NCBI RefSeq assembly: GCF_030695125.1 | Contig: NZ_JAUYTP010000075.1 | Coordinates: forward strand, 1 to 61,382 | Reading direction: 5' to 3' | Origin: Allobosea sp. | GTDB lineage: Bacteria; Pseudomonadota; Alphaproteobacteria; Rhizobiales; Beijerinckiaceae | DNA: 61,382 bases | In this document: piece after piece, positions 1-8,348 of the stretch | How positions within the stretch are numbered: the first letter of the stretch is position 1 | Layout: each line of letters starts with the position of its first letter | Made by a program: the position numbers and the translations under genes | The notes under the pieces: generated by a model | Database searches by the model: none | The model's input: the letters and a program-made list of their open reading frames with translations, nothing else | What the model was told of the DNA's origin: nothing

Positions 1-88
1 CCTCGGGTCGCTGTGGTTTGAACCACACAAACTGAATGAGGGGAACGGGCAGGATGGTTGCGCCGGCGCTGCCGGGGCCGAAAGGATT

Positions 89-110
89 GGCCCCGCCTCG
101 CGGCGGGGCC
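89..110. terminator. GC-rich perfect hairpin downstream of the DUF736 gene
   Basis: A 9-base perfect inverted repeat (GGCCCCGCC / GGCGGGGCC) with a 4-base loop lies just past the DUF736 stop codon on the minus strand. There is no T-run on either side, so it may act as an RNA stabiliser or a weak terminator. The remaining bases 1-124 hold no gene that I can support. Confidence 0.4.
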
Positions 111-124
111 ATCTTGGGCTGGCC

Positions 125-433
125 TCAGTCGCGCGTCGGCCGGGACCAGATGAGCTGGAGGCCGTCGCTGCCCTCGACCTCGATCAGGGTGGCGTAAATG
201 GCAGCCGGGAAGCTCGGATCGTCGAGCTTGACCGAGAGATAGTCGCGCCCCTCGGTCGAGGTCTTCTGCCAGGCCGCCCCGAACTCCACGGCACCCGACA
301 GGATCCGGAAGGCCGGGCCTTTCTCAGAGGGCCGCTCCGGGCGCACCATCTTGGCCTTGACGTTGAGGTTGAGGGTTTTGATCGTGCCGTTGAAGCCGTC
401 GCCGTTCGAGGTGAAGCTGCCGATGATCGCCAT
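125..433 (-). CDS. DUF736 family protein
   Basis: This encodes a 102-residue soluble protein of the DUF736 family. It begins MAIIGSFTSNGDGFNGTIKT, the usual N-terminus of the family, and contains the typical middle segment (AFRILSGAVEFGAAW) and a C-terminal SVKLDDPSFPAAIYATL block. DUF736 genes are almost always found on alphaproteobacterial plasmids and ICEs next to transfer or leading-region genes; their biochemical role is unknown. The ATG at 433 is chosen over the longer open frame because an AAGGAA ribosome site sits just upstream and family homology starts there. Length is normal for the family. Confidence 0.9.
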   Translation of the reverse strand: MAIIGSFTSNGDGFNGTIKTLNLNVKAKMVRPERPSEKGPAFRILSGAVEFGAAWQKTSTEGRDYLSVKLDDPSFPAAIYATLIEVEGSDGLQLIWSRPTRD

Positions 434-776
434 TGTCGAGTTCCTTCTGGTTGCTCGAGGCCTGCGCCCATCGCGGCCTCGATGGCAGTCGGAAGACCGG
501 AGGAGATCGACCTGCATCCTGAAGGGACCGCAACGCAGTGAAGGACGGCCGGGAGCGGCTTTCTTGGTTCGCGAGGAATGGGACGGCAGGGCCCAGGGGA
601 AGAAAGTCGTGGAAGGCCGTTGCAGGTGTGAGAGCGAGACGGCGCGCCAGCGACGACGGCCTCCGGTCAGACATGCCCATCGAGGACGTAGTGGATGCCA
701 GGTCCTGGAAACAGCCCGGGAACGCATGGCGGTAGCCGCAAAACCCGAACTGGCTTCGGCACCGAGCATCGATCCC
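434..776. other. Non-coding stretch between ardC and the DUF736 gene
   Basis: There are 343 bases without a gene I can support. Open frames exist in several phases only because the DNA is GC-rich, and none resembles a protein family. The segment lies upstream of the DUF736 gene and probably holds its promoter or a long leader. Similar long GC-rich leaders precede the genes at 2783-3370 and 5537-7228. Confidence 0.5.
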
Positions 777-1703
777 TCATGCAGCCTCCGCGATCGAGCC
801 GGTCTGCGGCTGAAGCCCGTGAAGATAGGCGACGGCTCGCTGCGCATGCGCCGCGGCTGAAAAGATGAAGCGATTGTCGTTGGACAGAACCTCGAGCCAG
901 GAGGCGAGATAGCTGGCGTGGTCTGGACGCGGCTCCAGCTCCGGCGCGATGCCCAGATCGGCGCAGAGGAAGCAGCTCCCAAGCTCCGCGATCAGCTCCT
1001 CGCGCGCCCGCTCGCTGCGATCCTTCCCGTAGCGGCTGAGATCGCGATTCGCACGATGCCGGGCCGCCGTCCAATGCGTCGCCTCATGGCTCAGCGTCGC
1101 GACATAAGACGCTCCATCGCGAAAAGTCGCAAACGGCGGCATCTGGATGTGGTCGGTCGCCGGGGAGTAGTAGGCGCGGTCGCCGCCATGCCGGATGACG
1201 GCGCCAGTCTGGGCGAAAAAGCGATCGGCATGATCAATCCGCTCAACTGGATCGGGAGACGATTCAGCCTGCCCGCGATGGTGGTCGGGTAGGCCGTCGA
1301 TCTGCTCGGCGTTGAAGACGGTGTAGGATTTGAGGAACGGGATCTCGCGATCGACCGCGTCGCCGGCGGCATCAGTCTCGGTCTTCTTGAAGCGGCTGGC
1401 GAAGACGACCGTCGAGCCGGTTTCGCCCTTGCGGACCGCGCCACCCAGTTCGAGCGCCTGCTTGAACGTCATCCAGACCGGGGAGGAAAAGCCGCGCGCT
1501 GCGGCTTCGGACCAGAGCAGGAGCAAGTTCATGCCGCTATAGGGCAACCCGTTATGCCGAAGCGGCCGCGTCACGTTTCCACTGCCGTTTCCGGAACGCC
1601 ATGGCTGCATCCAGGGGCGCACGCCCTTCTCCAGATCGGCGACGATCCTGTCGGTGATCCGCGCATAGATGTCCGCGCGCGGCTTCTCTTCTGACCTGCT
1701 CAT
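777..1703 (-). CDS. ardC: ArdC-like anti-restriction / ssDNA-binding metallopeptidase-fold protein
   Basis: This is a 308-residue protein of the ArdC family: an N-terminal ssDNA-binding domain (about residues 8-135, starting ADIYARITDRIVADLE with the PWMQPW motif) followed by a zincin-type domain. The metal-binding HEATH motif is visible (SHEATHWTAARHR) with a downstream AREELIAELGS glutamate-containing helix. In IncW plasmids ArdC protects incoming single-stranded DNA from restriction. The length is typical. The ATG is preceded by GGAGG, so the start is well supported. Its location at the edge of the leading-region block fits a protein made early in the new host. Confidence 0.9.
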   Translation of the reverse strand: MSRSEEKPRADIYARITDRIVADLEKGVRPWMQPWRSGNGSGNVTRPLRHNGLPYSGMNLLLLWSEAAARGFSSPVWMTFKQALELGGAVRKGETGSTVVFASRFKKTETDAAGDAVDREIPFLKSYTVFNAEQIDGLPDHHRGQAESSPDPVERIDHADRFFAQTGAVIRHGGDRAYYSPATDHIQMPPFATFRDGASYVATLSHEATHWTAARHRANRDLSRYGKDRSERAREELIAELGSCFLCADLGIAPELEPRPDHASYLASWLEVLSNDNRFIFSAAAHAQRAVAYLHGLQPQTGSIAEAA

Positions 1704-1947
1704 GGTCCAACCTCCGTCGTGGAGGTCGCGCCGATCGCGACCCCGTCACGGCGGTCGAAAAGCCGGGGGATCAGGCGATGACTGCACCCGGAGGGGTGGA
1801 ACGAAGTGGAAGACGGCAAAGCCGTTGCAGCCGGAGCCGTCCCGGCTACGACCCGTCAGCCGGAGGGGGCGCGATCGCAGGACTTCAACCGGCCGTCGCT
1901 CTTCTCATCAATGGGGCTGGCGCGCGGCAGCGGAAATCGCTATCTAC

Positions 1948-1961
1948 TGACTATCTGACTA
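1948..1961 (+). promoter_or_regulatory. Direct repeats upstream of the Phd-type antitoxin
   Basis: Two copies of TGACTA (1948-1953 and 1956-1961) are spaced 8 bases apart, about 20 bases before the antitoxin ATG, in a locally AT-richer stretch. Phd/YefM antitoxins usually repress their own promoter by binding short repeats, so this is a candidate operator. That function is inferred from position only. Confidence 0.35.
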
Positions 1962-1981
1962 GATTGAGAAGAGTGGCGCGA

Positions 1982-2248
1982 ATGGCCAAGGCAACGCCTC
2001 AGGGACGCTGGAAGCTCGAAGACGCCAAGGCGCGTTTCAGCGAAGTCGTGCGTCACGCGCGGACCGAGGGTCCCCAGCGCGTCAGCGTGCGCGGCCATGA
2101 CGCGGTCGTGGTCATGAGCGTCGAGGAATTCGAACGCCTGGTTCCCCAAGAGCCGCAGGCGCCCTTCGTCGAGTTCATGGAGAGCCTGCATCTCGATGGG
2201 CTCGACGTAAGCCGCGAAGCGGATCTCGGGCGGGATGTCGAACTTTGA
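1982..2248 (+). CDS. Type II antitoxin, Phd/YefM family
   Basis: This is an 88-residue antitoxin. The N-terminal segment WKLEDAKARFSEVVRHA and the following VSVRGHDAVVVMSVEEFERL are the recognisable Phd/YefM DNA-binding fold. The acidic C-terminal tail (about residues 60-88) would thread onto the toxin. The ATG at 1982 is chosen over a longer frame because family similarity begins there. The stop codon overlaps the TTG start of the PIN toxin by four bases, so the two genes are translationally coupled. It presumably autoregulates the pair through the repeats just upstream. Confidence 0.88.
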   Translation: MAKATPQGRWKLEDAKARFSEVVRHARTEGPQRVSVRGHDAVVVMSVEEFERLVPQEPQAPFVEFMESLHLDGLDVSREADLGRDVEL

Positions 2249-2718
2249 AGGGCTGGCTTCTCGACACCAACGTCGTCGCCGCGCTGATCAATCCCAATGG
2301 TGCGCCGTCGGTCAAGGCATGGGCGCGCGACCAGCGCGAAGACAGCTTCTTCATCAGCGTCCTGACGCTCGCCGAGTACGACAAGGGCATCCACAATCTG
2401 AGCGCTGATCATCCCGACCGGCCGAGATACAAGGCCGCCCGCGACGCTCTGGCGCAACGGTTTGAAAATCGGATGCTCACGGTCAGCAACGCGGTCGTAC
2501 TGGCCTGGGGGCGGCTGTCGGGAGAGATCAGGCGGGCGAGCGGTCATCCGCCACCGGTAATCGACACGATGCTGGCGGCAACGGCTATCGAGCACGAACT
2601 TTATCTCGTGACGCGAAACACCAAGGATGTCGGCGCGACCAGCGCCGTGGTGTTCGATCCGTGGCACGACGACCCGGAACGGTTTCCGGTTCGATCCACC
2701 GGAAAAAGATTACGGTGA
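2245..2718 (+). CDS. PIN-domain toxin (VapC/FitB type)
   Basis: A 157-residue PIN-domain ribonuclease toxin. The acidic active-site positions are visible: Asp in LLDTNVVAALI, Glu in LTLAEYDKGI, Asp in VIDTMLAATA, and the TRNTKDV segment near the C-terminus. PIN toxins cleave RNA in a metal-dependent way and are held inactive by the antitoxin. The start is TTG, overlapping the Phd-type antitoxin stop as TTGA; there is no ATG nearby in frame. A Phd-type antitoxin with a PIN toxin is a common mixed pairing. The last 15 or so residues are basic and may be unstructured. Confidence 0.87.
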   Translation: MKGWLLDTNVVAALINPNGAPSVKAWARDQREDSFFISVLTLAEYDKGIHNLSADHPDRPRYKAARDALAQRFENRMLTVSNAVVLAWGRLSGEIRRASGHPPPVIDTMLAATAIEHELYLVTRNTKDVGATSAVVFDPWHDDPERFPVRSTGKRLR

Positions 2719-2782
2719 ATCGTGGGCCGATCGCACGGATGGTGGAGATTGCGAGCGGGGCTGGCGCCCCGCTCGCCGAGGC

Positions 2783-3370
2783 TCAGCCAAACGCCGCCAT
2801 CTGAACTGCCGCAGCCTTACGATCGACGGATGGGCCCGTCGTCTCGGTGGCTCGCTCGAAGGGCTTCCAGCATTCGCCGATGACCTGCTCATAGGCCGTG
2901 ACAGCGCCCTCGGCTGCCATCAGCAGCGCGTGCGCCTGGACCCCCATGTCGGCCGCAAATTCTCGCTTGCGCTGGGCTGGACCATCGAAACCGACCGGGC
3001 CATCGACATCCTCGTCGCGAGCGTCGCAGGCCGATTTGGCCGTGGCGTCGCGCGCCTCGGTGACCGCGCGGGAGTAGAACTGTCCGGCGCCATGGGCCGA
3101 GCCGACATAAGCGCCGACGATGCGCTGCAGGTGGATCTGCATCGCCCGCTCGCCGAGCCCTTCCTGCAGGCTGGCCGCCGTCTCGACAATCAGCCGTTCG
3201 TGCAGATCGCGGATGCCCTCGCCGTCGAGGACCGGGAGCCCAAAGCTCTCGGAGATCAGGATAGCCTGCTGCGTGTCGGGGCAGGCGAGCCGGGTCATTT
3301 CGATGGTCGTGCCCTTGCGAAGCGGGATGACGCGGGCGGTCTGGCGGGGAGAATGGGCGGTCTTGGTCAT
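2783..3370 (-). CDS. Conserved hypothetical protein of the plasmid backbone
   Basis: A 195-residue protein of no family I can name. It has a basic N-terminus, then a helical, Ala/Glu-rich body (LHERLIVETAASLQEGLGER, VTAYEQVIGECWKPFERATE) and no signal peptide or membrane segment. An AAAGGAAG ribosome site stands directly before the ATG, and codon use matches the surrounding backbone, so it is a real gene. It lies in the same-strand block of leading-region genes. It may be a cytoplasmic accessory of plasmid establishment, but nothing in the sequence shows that. Confidence 0.65.
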   Translation of the reverse strand: MTKTAHSPRQTARVIPLRKGTTIEMTRLACPDTQQAILISESFGLPVLDGEGIRDLHERLIVETAASLQEGLGERAMQIHLQRIVGAYVGSAHGAGQFYSRAVTEARDATAKSACDARDEDVDGPVGFDGPAQRKREFAADMGVQAHALLMAAEGAVTAYEQVIGECWKPFERATETTGPSVDRKAAAVQMAAFG

Positions 3371-3763
3371 GGGATCTTCCTTTCGGTTGCGCCCTCGGAG
3401 CCGGATCGCGCCTGGCCGTCGTCCCCTCGGGTGCGGTCGACACGAACCGTCGAAAGCCCTGGCGCTTCACAGGTCCGGCCTTTGCCAAGCGAGCGGACGG
3501 GTCTTGCGGCCAAGCAGGGCTTGCCCTCGCGAAGGACGAAAGGCCCGTCTGCGAGATCGGCGATGGCCGGCCGCCACGCGGCGCGGCACGCGGCCTTGAA
3601 GCGTCTGGCCGACGGTTCAGACCGCAGCAACCCGAGAGGACGAGGGCCCAGGCCCGTGCCGTTGTCGCGATGCGACCGAAAAAGATAGACTGGCCCATGC
3701 CGCATGCGTCGCCGACCGTTCTGGACCTGACGCACTGGCAAAGCGCCTGATCGAGTTGCCCGG
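3371..3763. other. Long GC-rich leader with an element shared with 7229-7543
   Basis: There are 393 bases without a convincing gene, upstream of the minus-strand gene at 2783-3370. Bases about 3507-3546 share an interrupted similarity with about 7354-7392, in the leader of the ParB-like gene: both read GGCCAAGC, then GGGC, CCCT, CGC, AGGACGA and GGCCCG or similar in the same order on the plus strand. Both lie upstream of minus-strand backbone genes. This may be a conserved RNA leader or protein-binding element. Open frames here look like GC-driven shadows. Confidence 0.45.
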
Positions 3764-4069
3764 TCACGCGGCGCCCGAAAGCGCTATCCGTTGACGCTCT
3801 CGAAGGTGAGCGATGGCCCCGTCCTGCCGCGCAAGCTTGCGCGACAATGCGTCGATTTCCGGCTGACGCTCTGCCGTCAGCGCCGCAAGGGTCGAGCGAT
3901 AGCATTCCAGCACCATGCGTGCTCCGGATGCGTCGCCTCTCACCCGGCCCTGGCGCCTGCGCTTCAGCGGGACCAGAGCGATCGCCCGACGCGCGATCTG
4001 TCGGTCGATCAGCTCGAGCTGGCGCTGGACCTGCCGGCGCGCCTCCTCCATGCGAGCGAGCTGCGCCAA
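3764..4069 (-). CDS. Small coiled-coil hypothetical protein
   Basis: A 101-residue, highly charged protein rich in Arg, Gln, Glu and Ala, with heptad-like spacing (MEEARRQVQRQLELIDRQIARR, AALTAERQPEIDALSRKLARQ) that suggests a coiled coil. The function is unknown. The frame stays open further upstream into the 3' end of the DUF7007 gene, with sense-looking sequence, so the TTG at 4069 is only one possible start. The protein could instead begin further upstream or be translated by coupling from the DUF7007 frame. It is the last gene of the 3764-5440 group. Confidence 0.5.
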   Translation of the reverse strand: MAQLARMEEARRQVQRQLELIDRQIARRAIALVPLKRRRQGRVRGDASGARMVLECYRSTLAALTAERQPEIDALSRKLARQDGAIAHLRERQRIALSGAA

Positions 4070-4970
4070 CGTCTCAGGAAGGATCGTCTCGACGACGTCC
4101 TGTGCTGCCAGCCGATGAAGCTCGACGGCCCGGCGTAGACAGCGTGGCGGGATGGATCGATGACGAAGCCGAAGCGGCCGACGACGTACTCGTCAGCCGG
4201 CACGAGAAAGCAGCGCTCTTCGGTCCCGGCGCTGCGGTGGCAGCCTGGCGTGGCGACGCACTCGACAAAGCCCTTCCGATGACCCGACGTGATGGCGGAG
4301 ACCACGATCCAGTCTCCGACATGCGCTTGGTGAAAAGCCCGCCGATCCTTCTCATGGGATTCGCCAGGTGCGAGCACGGTCCCGGTGATCGTCTCCCACG
4401 CATCAGGCCAGCTATCCTTGATCGAGCGCTGGGCGCAGCGCCGCTCGTAGCCGGTGAAGAGGTCGGGAAACGTGATGGCGACGATCGCCCAGGCGCAGTC
4501 CTCTTCGTACCAGCCGTCTTTCGCGCGCAGCAGAGGATGGACGTGTCCGTTTCGCTCGACCGAGAGCTTGAAGCCGCCATGTCCGGCAGTCGAATGGGAT
4601 TCGATGCCGTCGGCGTAGAGGGTCGCGCTCTGCGAGATACCCCACGGCGTTCGCGCCCTGCTGTGAATCTCGCGGCGAACGAGCGCGCCCTTCTCGCGCA
4701 GATGCTCGCATGCTCCAGCACCTTCACCCGGAACGCCGCCTCATCCACGAGTGAGCCGGAATGGCCGTAAAAATGGGACCGACGCCATTCCGCGAGTGGA
4801 CGCGCGATCCGCCAGCCCGTCGCGAGATAATGCCGACCTTCGCGCGCAGGCAGCATGGCGAAGGCACTGTCGCCGACGCGGGCGACTGAGAAACCTTCAG
4901 CCGATCGTCCGAACTCGACCTCCGGCGCTTCGGGAACCGCACCGATTTCGGGGTCGCAAGCGCTTCTCAT
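4009..4970 (-). pseudogene. DUF7007 domain gene, disrupted by a frameshift
   Basis: Two overlapping minus-strand frames together make one protein. The first frame runs from the ATG at 4970 and reads GFSVARVGDSAFAMLP, then ATGWRIARPLAEWRRSHFYG, then DEAAFRVKVLEHA. Past about 4700-4715 this frame turns into low-complexity Arg/Ser sequence, while another frame continues sensibly: EHLREKGALVRREIHSRART, PWGISQSATLYADGIESHST, GHGGFKLSVERNGHVHPLLR, GWYEEDCAWAIVAITFPDLF, then FGFVIDPSRHAVYAGPSSF. This is the DUF7007 order (name from memory). A one-base change near 4700-4715 would restore a protein of about 320 residues. The second frame cannot begin much earlier because of a TGA near 4740. The start overlaps the preceding gene's stop as ATGA. 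The shift may be a true mutation or an assembly error. Confidence 0.75.
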
Positions 4971-5440
4971 GCCGCCCTCCCCTCGACGATAGCGGCGCCG
5001 ACCTCGTCGGCCGTGACCTCCTCAAGCACGGCGCGCGGATAGCCATGGCGAGAGAGCCATTCCGCTGCCGCCGGCCGATGCGGCGCGAGATGGACTAGTT
5101 CAGCGTCCTCGCCGGGCCGATCGAGGACACGTACCGAGGTGATCGCCGGGCGTTCGGACACGCTGAAGTGCAGTGCCGAGTCCAGCGAGAAGGTGCGATG
5201 GACCCGGATGGCGACGACGTCGGCGGCGCCGAAATCGGCCTGATGCAGGGTGAAGCTCGCGGACAGGCTAAGATTGCGCATGCTCCGGCTGGGCTGCTTC
5301 CGGATCAGGCGGCCCTTGCCGTTGCTGGTCAGCCAGGCCGAAAGCTTCTTGGTGAAGCGCTCCGGCGGTCGCGGCGTGCCGTCGGACCAGGCGATAATCG
5401 AGCCGATGGGTGCGTTGTCGTAGATTGAGTTCGCGGACAT
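4967..5440 (-). CDS. Conserved hypothetical protein of the plasmid backbone
   Basis: A 157-residue cytoplasmic protein without a named family. Its first half reads SIIAWSDGTPRPPERFTKKL and FTLHQADFGAADVVAIRVHR, and its second half ends with WLSRHGYPRAVLEEVTADEV. There is no signal peptide or membrane helix. Its stop overlaps the start of the DUF7007 gene by four bases (ATGA), so the two are translationally coupled, and a CGGAAG site precedes its own ATG. It is first of the 5440-3764 group and lies between that group and the ParB-like gene. Confidence 0.65.
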   Translation of the reverse strand: MSANSIYDNAPIGSIIAWSDGTPRPPERFTKKLSAWLTSNGKGRLIRKQPSRSMRNLSLSASFTLHQADFGAADVVAIRVHRTFSLDSALHFSVSERPAITSVRVLDRPGEDAELVHLAPHRPAAAEWLSRHGYPRAVLEEVTADEVGAAIVEGRAA

Positions 5441-5536
5441 GTTCGTCTTCCGTAATGGCGCTGCGTGGAAACGAAACCGCCGCCGGCACGAGGCCGGCGG
5501 CGGGATGTTGATCAGAAGTAAGTGAGGAGGTCGGAA

Positions 5537-7228
5537 TTACTCCGCTGCGACCCGGTAAGCCTCGTCGATGGAGTCGAGATCGACCTCGTCGAGCCCGGTT
5601 GCATCGCTGGCTCGGTCTTCGGCCTCGCCGACAGTGACGTCCGCGTCCTCATCCGCAACGAGCGCGCTCTTGCTACGCCAGGTCGCAACCTCGGCAGCAT
5701 TCGGCGCGAACGCAGCCGCCGGATGAACGAAGCGCTGGCCCTTGAAGTGCTCGACCAACGCGGCGCGCGTGTCCTTTACCCGGGCACGCGGCAGGACGGG
5801 CGTGTCCTTGCAGGAGCGCTCCAGAGCCAGGCGCGACAGGCACGACAGGAACTCCTCCGTGCCCATGCTCGGCAGGAACCCGTCCGCACCGATCGCGTCG
5901 CCGGCGAGGCACGCGACGATGCCGCTGTTGGTCCGGTTTTCGCGGGCCGACAGGACGTCGATCAGGGCCGAGCGCGCCGCGACGCGCAGCGTGTCCCGGT
6001 CGAAGGAAAGTTTGCCGTCGCCATCGACCAGTTGGACGGCATGACGCTCCATCCGGGCGAACCCATAGACGTCGTCGGACGCGCCGGACTGGACCGAGAT
6101 GTTGCGCCCGGCGAGCGCGAGCACGAGCAGCGCCATCAGCGTGTCGTCTTCGATCGGCGCCCGCGCCAGCGCTTCGTGCAGTGCGTCGTTGCGGAGGTCG
6201 CCGATCATCTCGACGCCCTTGCGGGTCACGTCAGGCCGGGGCTTCGGCATGACGATGGCGTCAACGCCATCGTCGGCGTCGTCCGCGCCTTTGCTCTTCG
6301 GCTCTGGCAGCCGGAAATTGACGCTCTGCACCTTGCCCTCGCGGTCGAGATACATCGCCGTGCGGTCGCCCTTGCCCGGCTTGCCGTGGACGCGCTCGGC
6401 CTTGGGCGGCAGAACGACCTGACCCCAGTTGTTGACGTCGGTGATGACGCCGCGCTTTGGCAGGTGGATGGTCATCCACTCCTGCTGGGCCCCCAAGAAC
6501 CCTTCCACATTGGTGGTGTAGCGGCTGTCCTCGTCGGCCGGCGCGAACAGATCCTCGACCCAAGAGATGCCGTAGGCCTGAGCGAGATCGTCGCCAAAGC
6601 TGGCGTCGCGCGCATACATGCGCTTCTTCGACAGGGCATTGGCGACGCTCCACCACGACACCTGCGGGTCGCCCTTCTTCGGCTTCTGCGCCTTCCAGAC
6701 CTCGCGCTGTTCGTCGAGATTGGCCGCCGCGATGGCGCGCAACTGCTGCTCGCTCGGCATGTCGCCCTTGGCCATGTGGTCGAGCATGGCCGGCAGGACG
6801 TTCGCCAGTAGCCTGAGCTTCCTGATCTGGCGCACCGGCAATGCGAGCGCGACGCCGATCGCTTCCTCGGTCCAGCCGAGCGCGACGAGGCGTTCGATCG
6901 CCCGCCACTGATCGACCGGGTTCAACGGCTCGCGCGCGATGTTCTCGACCATGCTGCGCATCGCGCCATTGTCGTTGGCGGCGTCGACGACGAGCACGTC
7001 GATTTCCTCTAACCCTGCCGCGATCGCCTGCTTCACGCGGCGATGTCCGGAATCGATGATGTAGCCATTGCCGCCGTCGGGTTCTGGCGCGATCACCGGA
7101 GGCTGGACGAGGCCGACCGCTTTGATCGTCGCCAGCAGCAGCGCATCGGCCTGCGGCGTGGATTTGGTCTGGCGCGAACGATCGGAATTCTCCTTCAGCG
7201 CGCGCGGATCGAGTTTCATGAGATGCAT
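5537..7228 (-). CDS. ParB/Spo0J-type nuclease-domain protein of plasmid/ICE backbone
   Basis: A 563-residue protein with an N-terminal ParB-like domain: VGLVQPPVIAPEPDGGNGYI, then IIDSGHRRVKQAI (the GxRR-type box 2) and NIAREPLNPVDQWRAIERLV, followed by a helix-turn-helix stretch (GWTEEAIGVALALPVRQIRKL). The long C-terminal part (about residues 200-563) is typical of ICE-borne ParB relatives and has no known activity. It is probably a DNA-binding regulator or accessory rather than the plasmid's partition protein, since repB is present separately. An AAGGAG site precedes the ATG. A long GC-rich leader lies upstream. Confidence 0.85.
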   Translation of the reverse strand: MHLMKLDPRALKENSDRSRQTKSTPQADALLLATIKAVGLVQPPVIAPEPDGGNGYIIDSGHRRVKQAIAAGLEEIDVLVVDAANDNGAMRSMVENIAREPLNPVDQWRAIERLVALGWTEEAIGVALALPVRQIRKLRLLANVLPAMLDHMAKGDMPSEQQLRAIAAANLDEQREVWKAQKPKKGDPQVSWWSVANALSKKRMYARDASFGDDLAQAYGISWVEDLFAPADEDSRYTTNVEGFLGAQQEWMTIHLPKRGVITDVNNWGQVVLPPKAERVHGKPGKGDRTAMYLDREGKVQSVNFRLPEPKSKGADDADDGVDAIVMPKPRPDVTRKGVEMIGDLRNDALHEALARAPIEDDTLMALLVLALAGRNISVQSGASDDVYGFARMERHAVQLVDGDGKLSFDRDTLRVAARSALIDVLSARENRTNSGIVACLAGDAIGADGFLPSMGTEEFLSCLSRLALERSCKDTPVLPRARVKDTRAALVEHFKGQRFVHPAAAFAPNAAEVATWRSKSALVADEDADVTVGEAEDRASDATGLDEVDLDSIDEAYRVAAE

Positions 7229-7543
7229 GGGATGCTCCTTCAGAGGGTGTCGGACGGCCTCGACCTGTCCGGTTCAGTCTTCTTCCCGAAGACCCCTCCA
7301 AGCCCGCGGAGCGGACAGGCCGGTGCAACTGCGGCCGAGCATCTCGGCCCGGATGGCCAAGCGGGGCCAAAGCCCTGCGCAGGACGACGGGCCGAAATCG
7401 CGCCGGCGGCGGTTGAGCGTCAGCGTCAGCGGCATGGCCGATTGGCGAGCAAGGTTCTCTTTCTGCCCCTTGTCTTTCTCAGCGCCCATCGATGCAGCCG
7501 ACGGCCGTCTTGATCTGACACCATTATGGTGGCAGAACGGAGC
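7229..7543. other. Long leader upstream of the ParB-like gene
   Basis: There are 315 bases with no supported gene, between the ParB-like gene and the divergent mqsRA pair. It must hold both promoters. Bases about 7354-7392 share the GC-rich element also seen at 3507-3546. Confidence 0.5.
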
Positions 7544-7848
7544 ATGGAGAAAAGGCGGCCGACCTCGATCTCGACGCGATCAAGGCGGCGCTGGGGTCAG
7601 TCGAGACACTGGCGATGACGTCTACGGCGCTGCGCGACGCCATCGCTCTGAGCTTCGACCGCGCCGCTGTGGTCGAGACGATCACCAAAGTCGAGCGACG
7701 CATGTTCTTCAAGTCGATGACGACCTTCGCCGATCATCGCGTCTGGCAGGACGTCTACCATGTGCCGGCCCGCGACCTGATGCTCTACGTGAAGTTCCAG
7801 GCTGACGTCGTCACTGAGTTCACGGTCATGTCTTTCAAGGAGAAATGA
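7544..7848 (+). pseudogene. mqsR: MqsR-family toxin with frameshifted N-terminus
   Basis: The main frame gives a clear MqsR toxin body: ADLDLDAIKAALGSVETLA, FFKSMTTFADHRVWQDVYHV and VKFQADVVTEFTVMSFKEK. MqsR is an RNase that cuts mRNA at GCU and related sites. The family start MEKRRPT is present at 7544 but in a different frame; the two join if one base is restored near 7565 (ACC TAC GAT has become ACC TCGAT). In the toxin frame there is no start codon until ATG 7615, giving only 77 residues against about 98 for MqsR. The toxin is therefore probably disabled or shortened, while the downstream antitoxin is intact and its ATG overlaps the toxin stop. Confidence 0.78.
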
Positions 7849-8282
7849 TTATGGCGGTCTCGAAGCAGGAATTGCCGAAAACGATGATCTCGCCGGAAAC
7901 GGGCGAGACGTTGCGTCGTGGCACTCGTCCTTTCCTCGTCACCTATCGGCACAAGAGCATGACCGTCGAGCTGCCTGGCTACTACCCGGAAACGGGCAGT
8001 GAAGGGGTCCATGTCGGTGACGACATGGCGATCTCCGACCTCGCGCTGCGGACTCTGAAGGAGGAGATCGACGGCATCCCCTCGCCTGCCACCATTCGCA
8101 GGGTGCGCGAGAAGTTGAAGCTGTCGCAGCGCGAGGCGGGCAGCCTGCTCAGGGTCGGCGAAAACGCTTTCGACAAATATGAGCGTGGCTTGGTCGAACC
8201 GAGCGGTCCGACCAGCCAGTTGCTGCGGCTGCTTGACCACCATCCCAAGCTGATCGACGAACTTCGTCAAAGCGCCGCTTGA
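7845..8282 (+). CDS. mqsA: MqsA-family antitoxin
   Basis: A 145-residue antitoxin. The C-terminal half is an Xre/Cro helix-turn-helix (IRRVREKLKLSQREAGSLLRVGENAFDKYERGLVEPS in fragments), matching MqsA. The N-terminal half (residues 1-75) has the MqsA layout but lacks the two CxxC zinc-binding pairs of the E. coli protein, so it belongs to the zinc-free variant. The ATG overlaps the toxin stop by four bases. The antitoxin-second gene order (toxin first) is the normal mqsRA order. It would repress the operon from the 7229-7543 region. Confidence 0.85.
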   Translation: MIMAVSKQELPKTMISPETGETLRRGTRPFLVTYRHKSMTVELPGYYPETGSEGVHVGDDMAISDLALRTLKEEIDGIPSPATIRRVREKLKLSQREAGSLLRVGENAFDKYERGLVEPSGPTSQLLRLLDHHPKLIDELRQSAA

Positions 8283-8348
8283 ACAGCGATCGCATTCGCG
8301 TCGGCTGCTGGTCGATTGCAAAACAATGGAGAGCCGCATTTAGTGTGG

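Noticed and set aside
2889..3905. 338-codon minus-strand open frame across 2783-3763
   Set aside because: It overlaps the better supported gene at 2783-3370 in another frame, has no ribosome site and reads as Arg/Gly/Ala-rich noise.
5522..6811. 429-codon plus-strand open frame opposite the ParB-like gene
   Set aside because: It has shadow composition (Arg/Asp/Val-rich, no motif), while the minus-strand gene has a ribosome site and ParB motifs.
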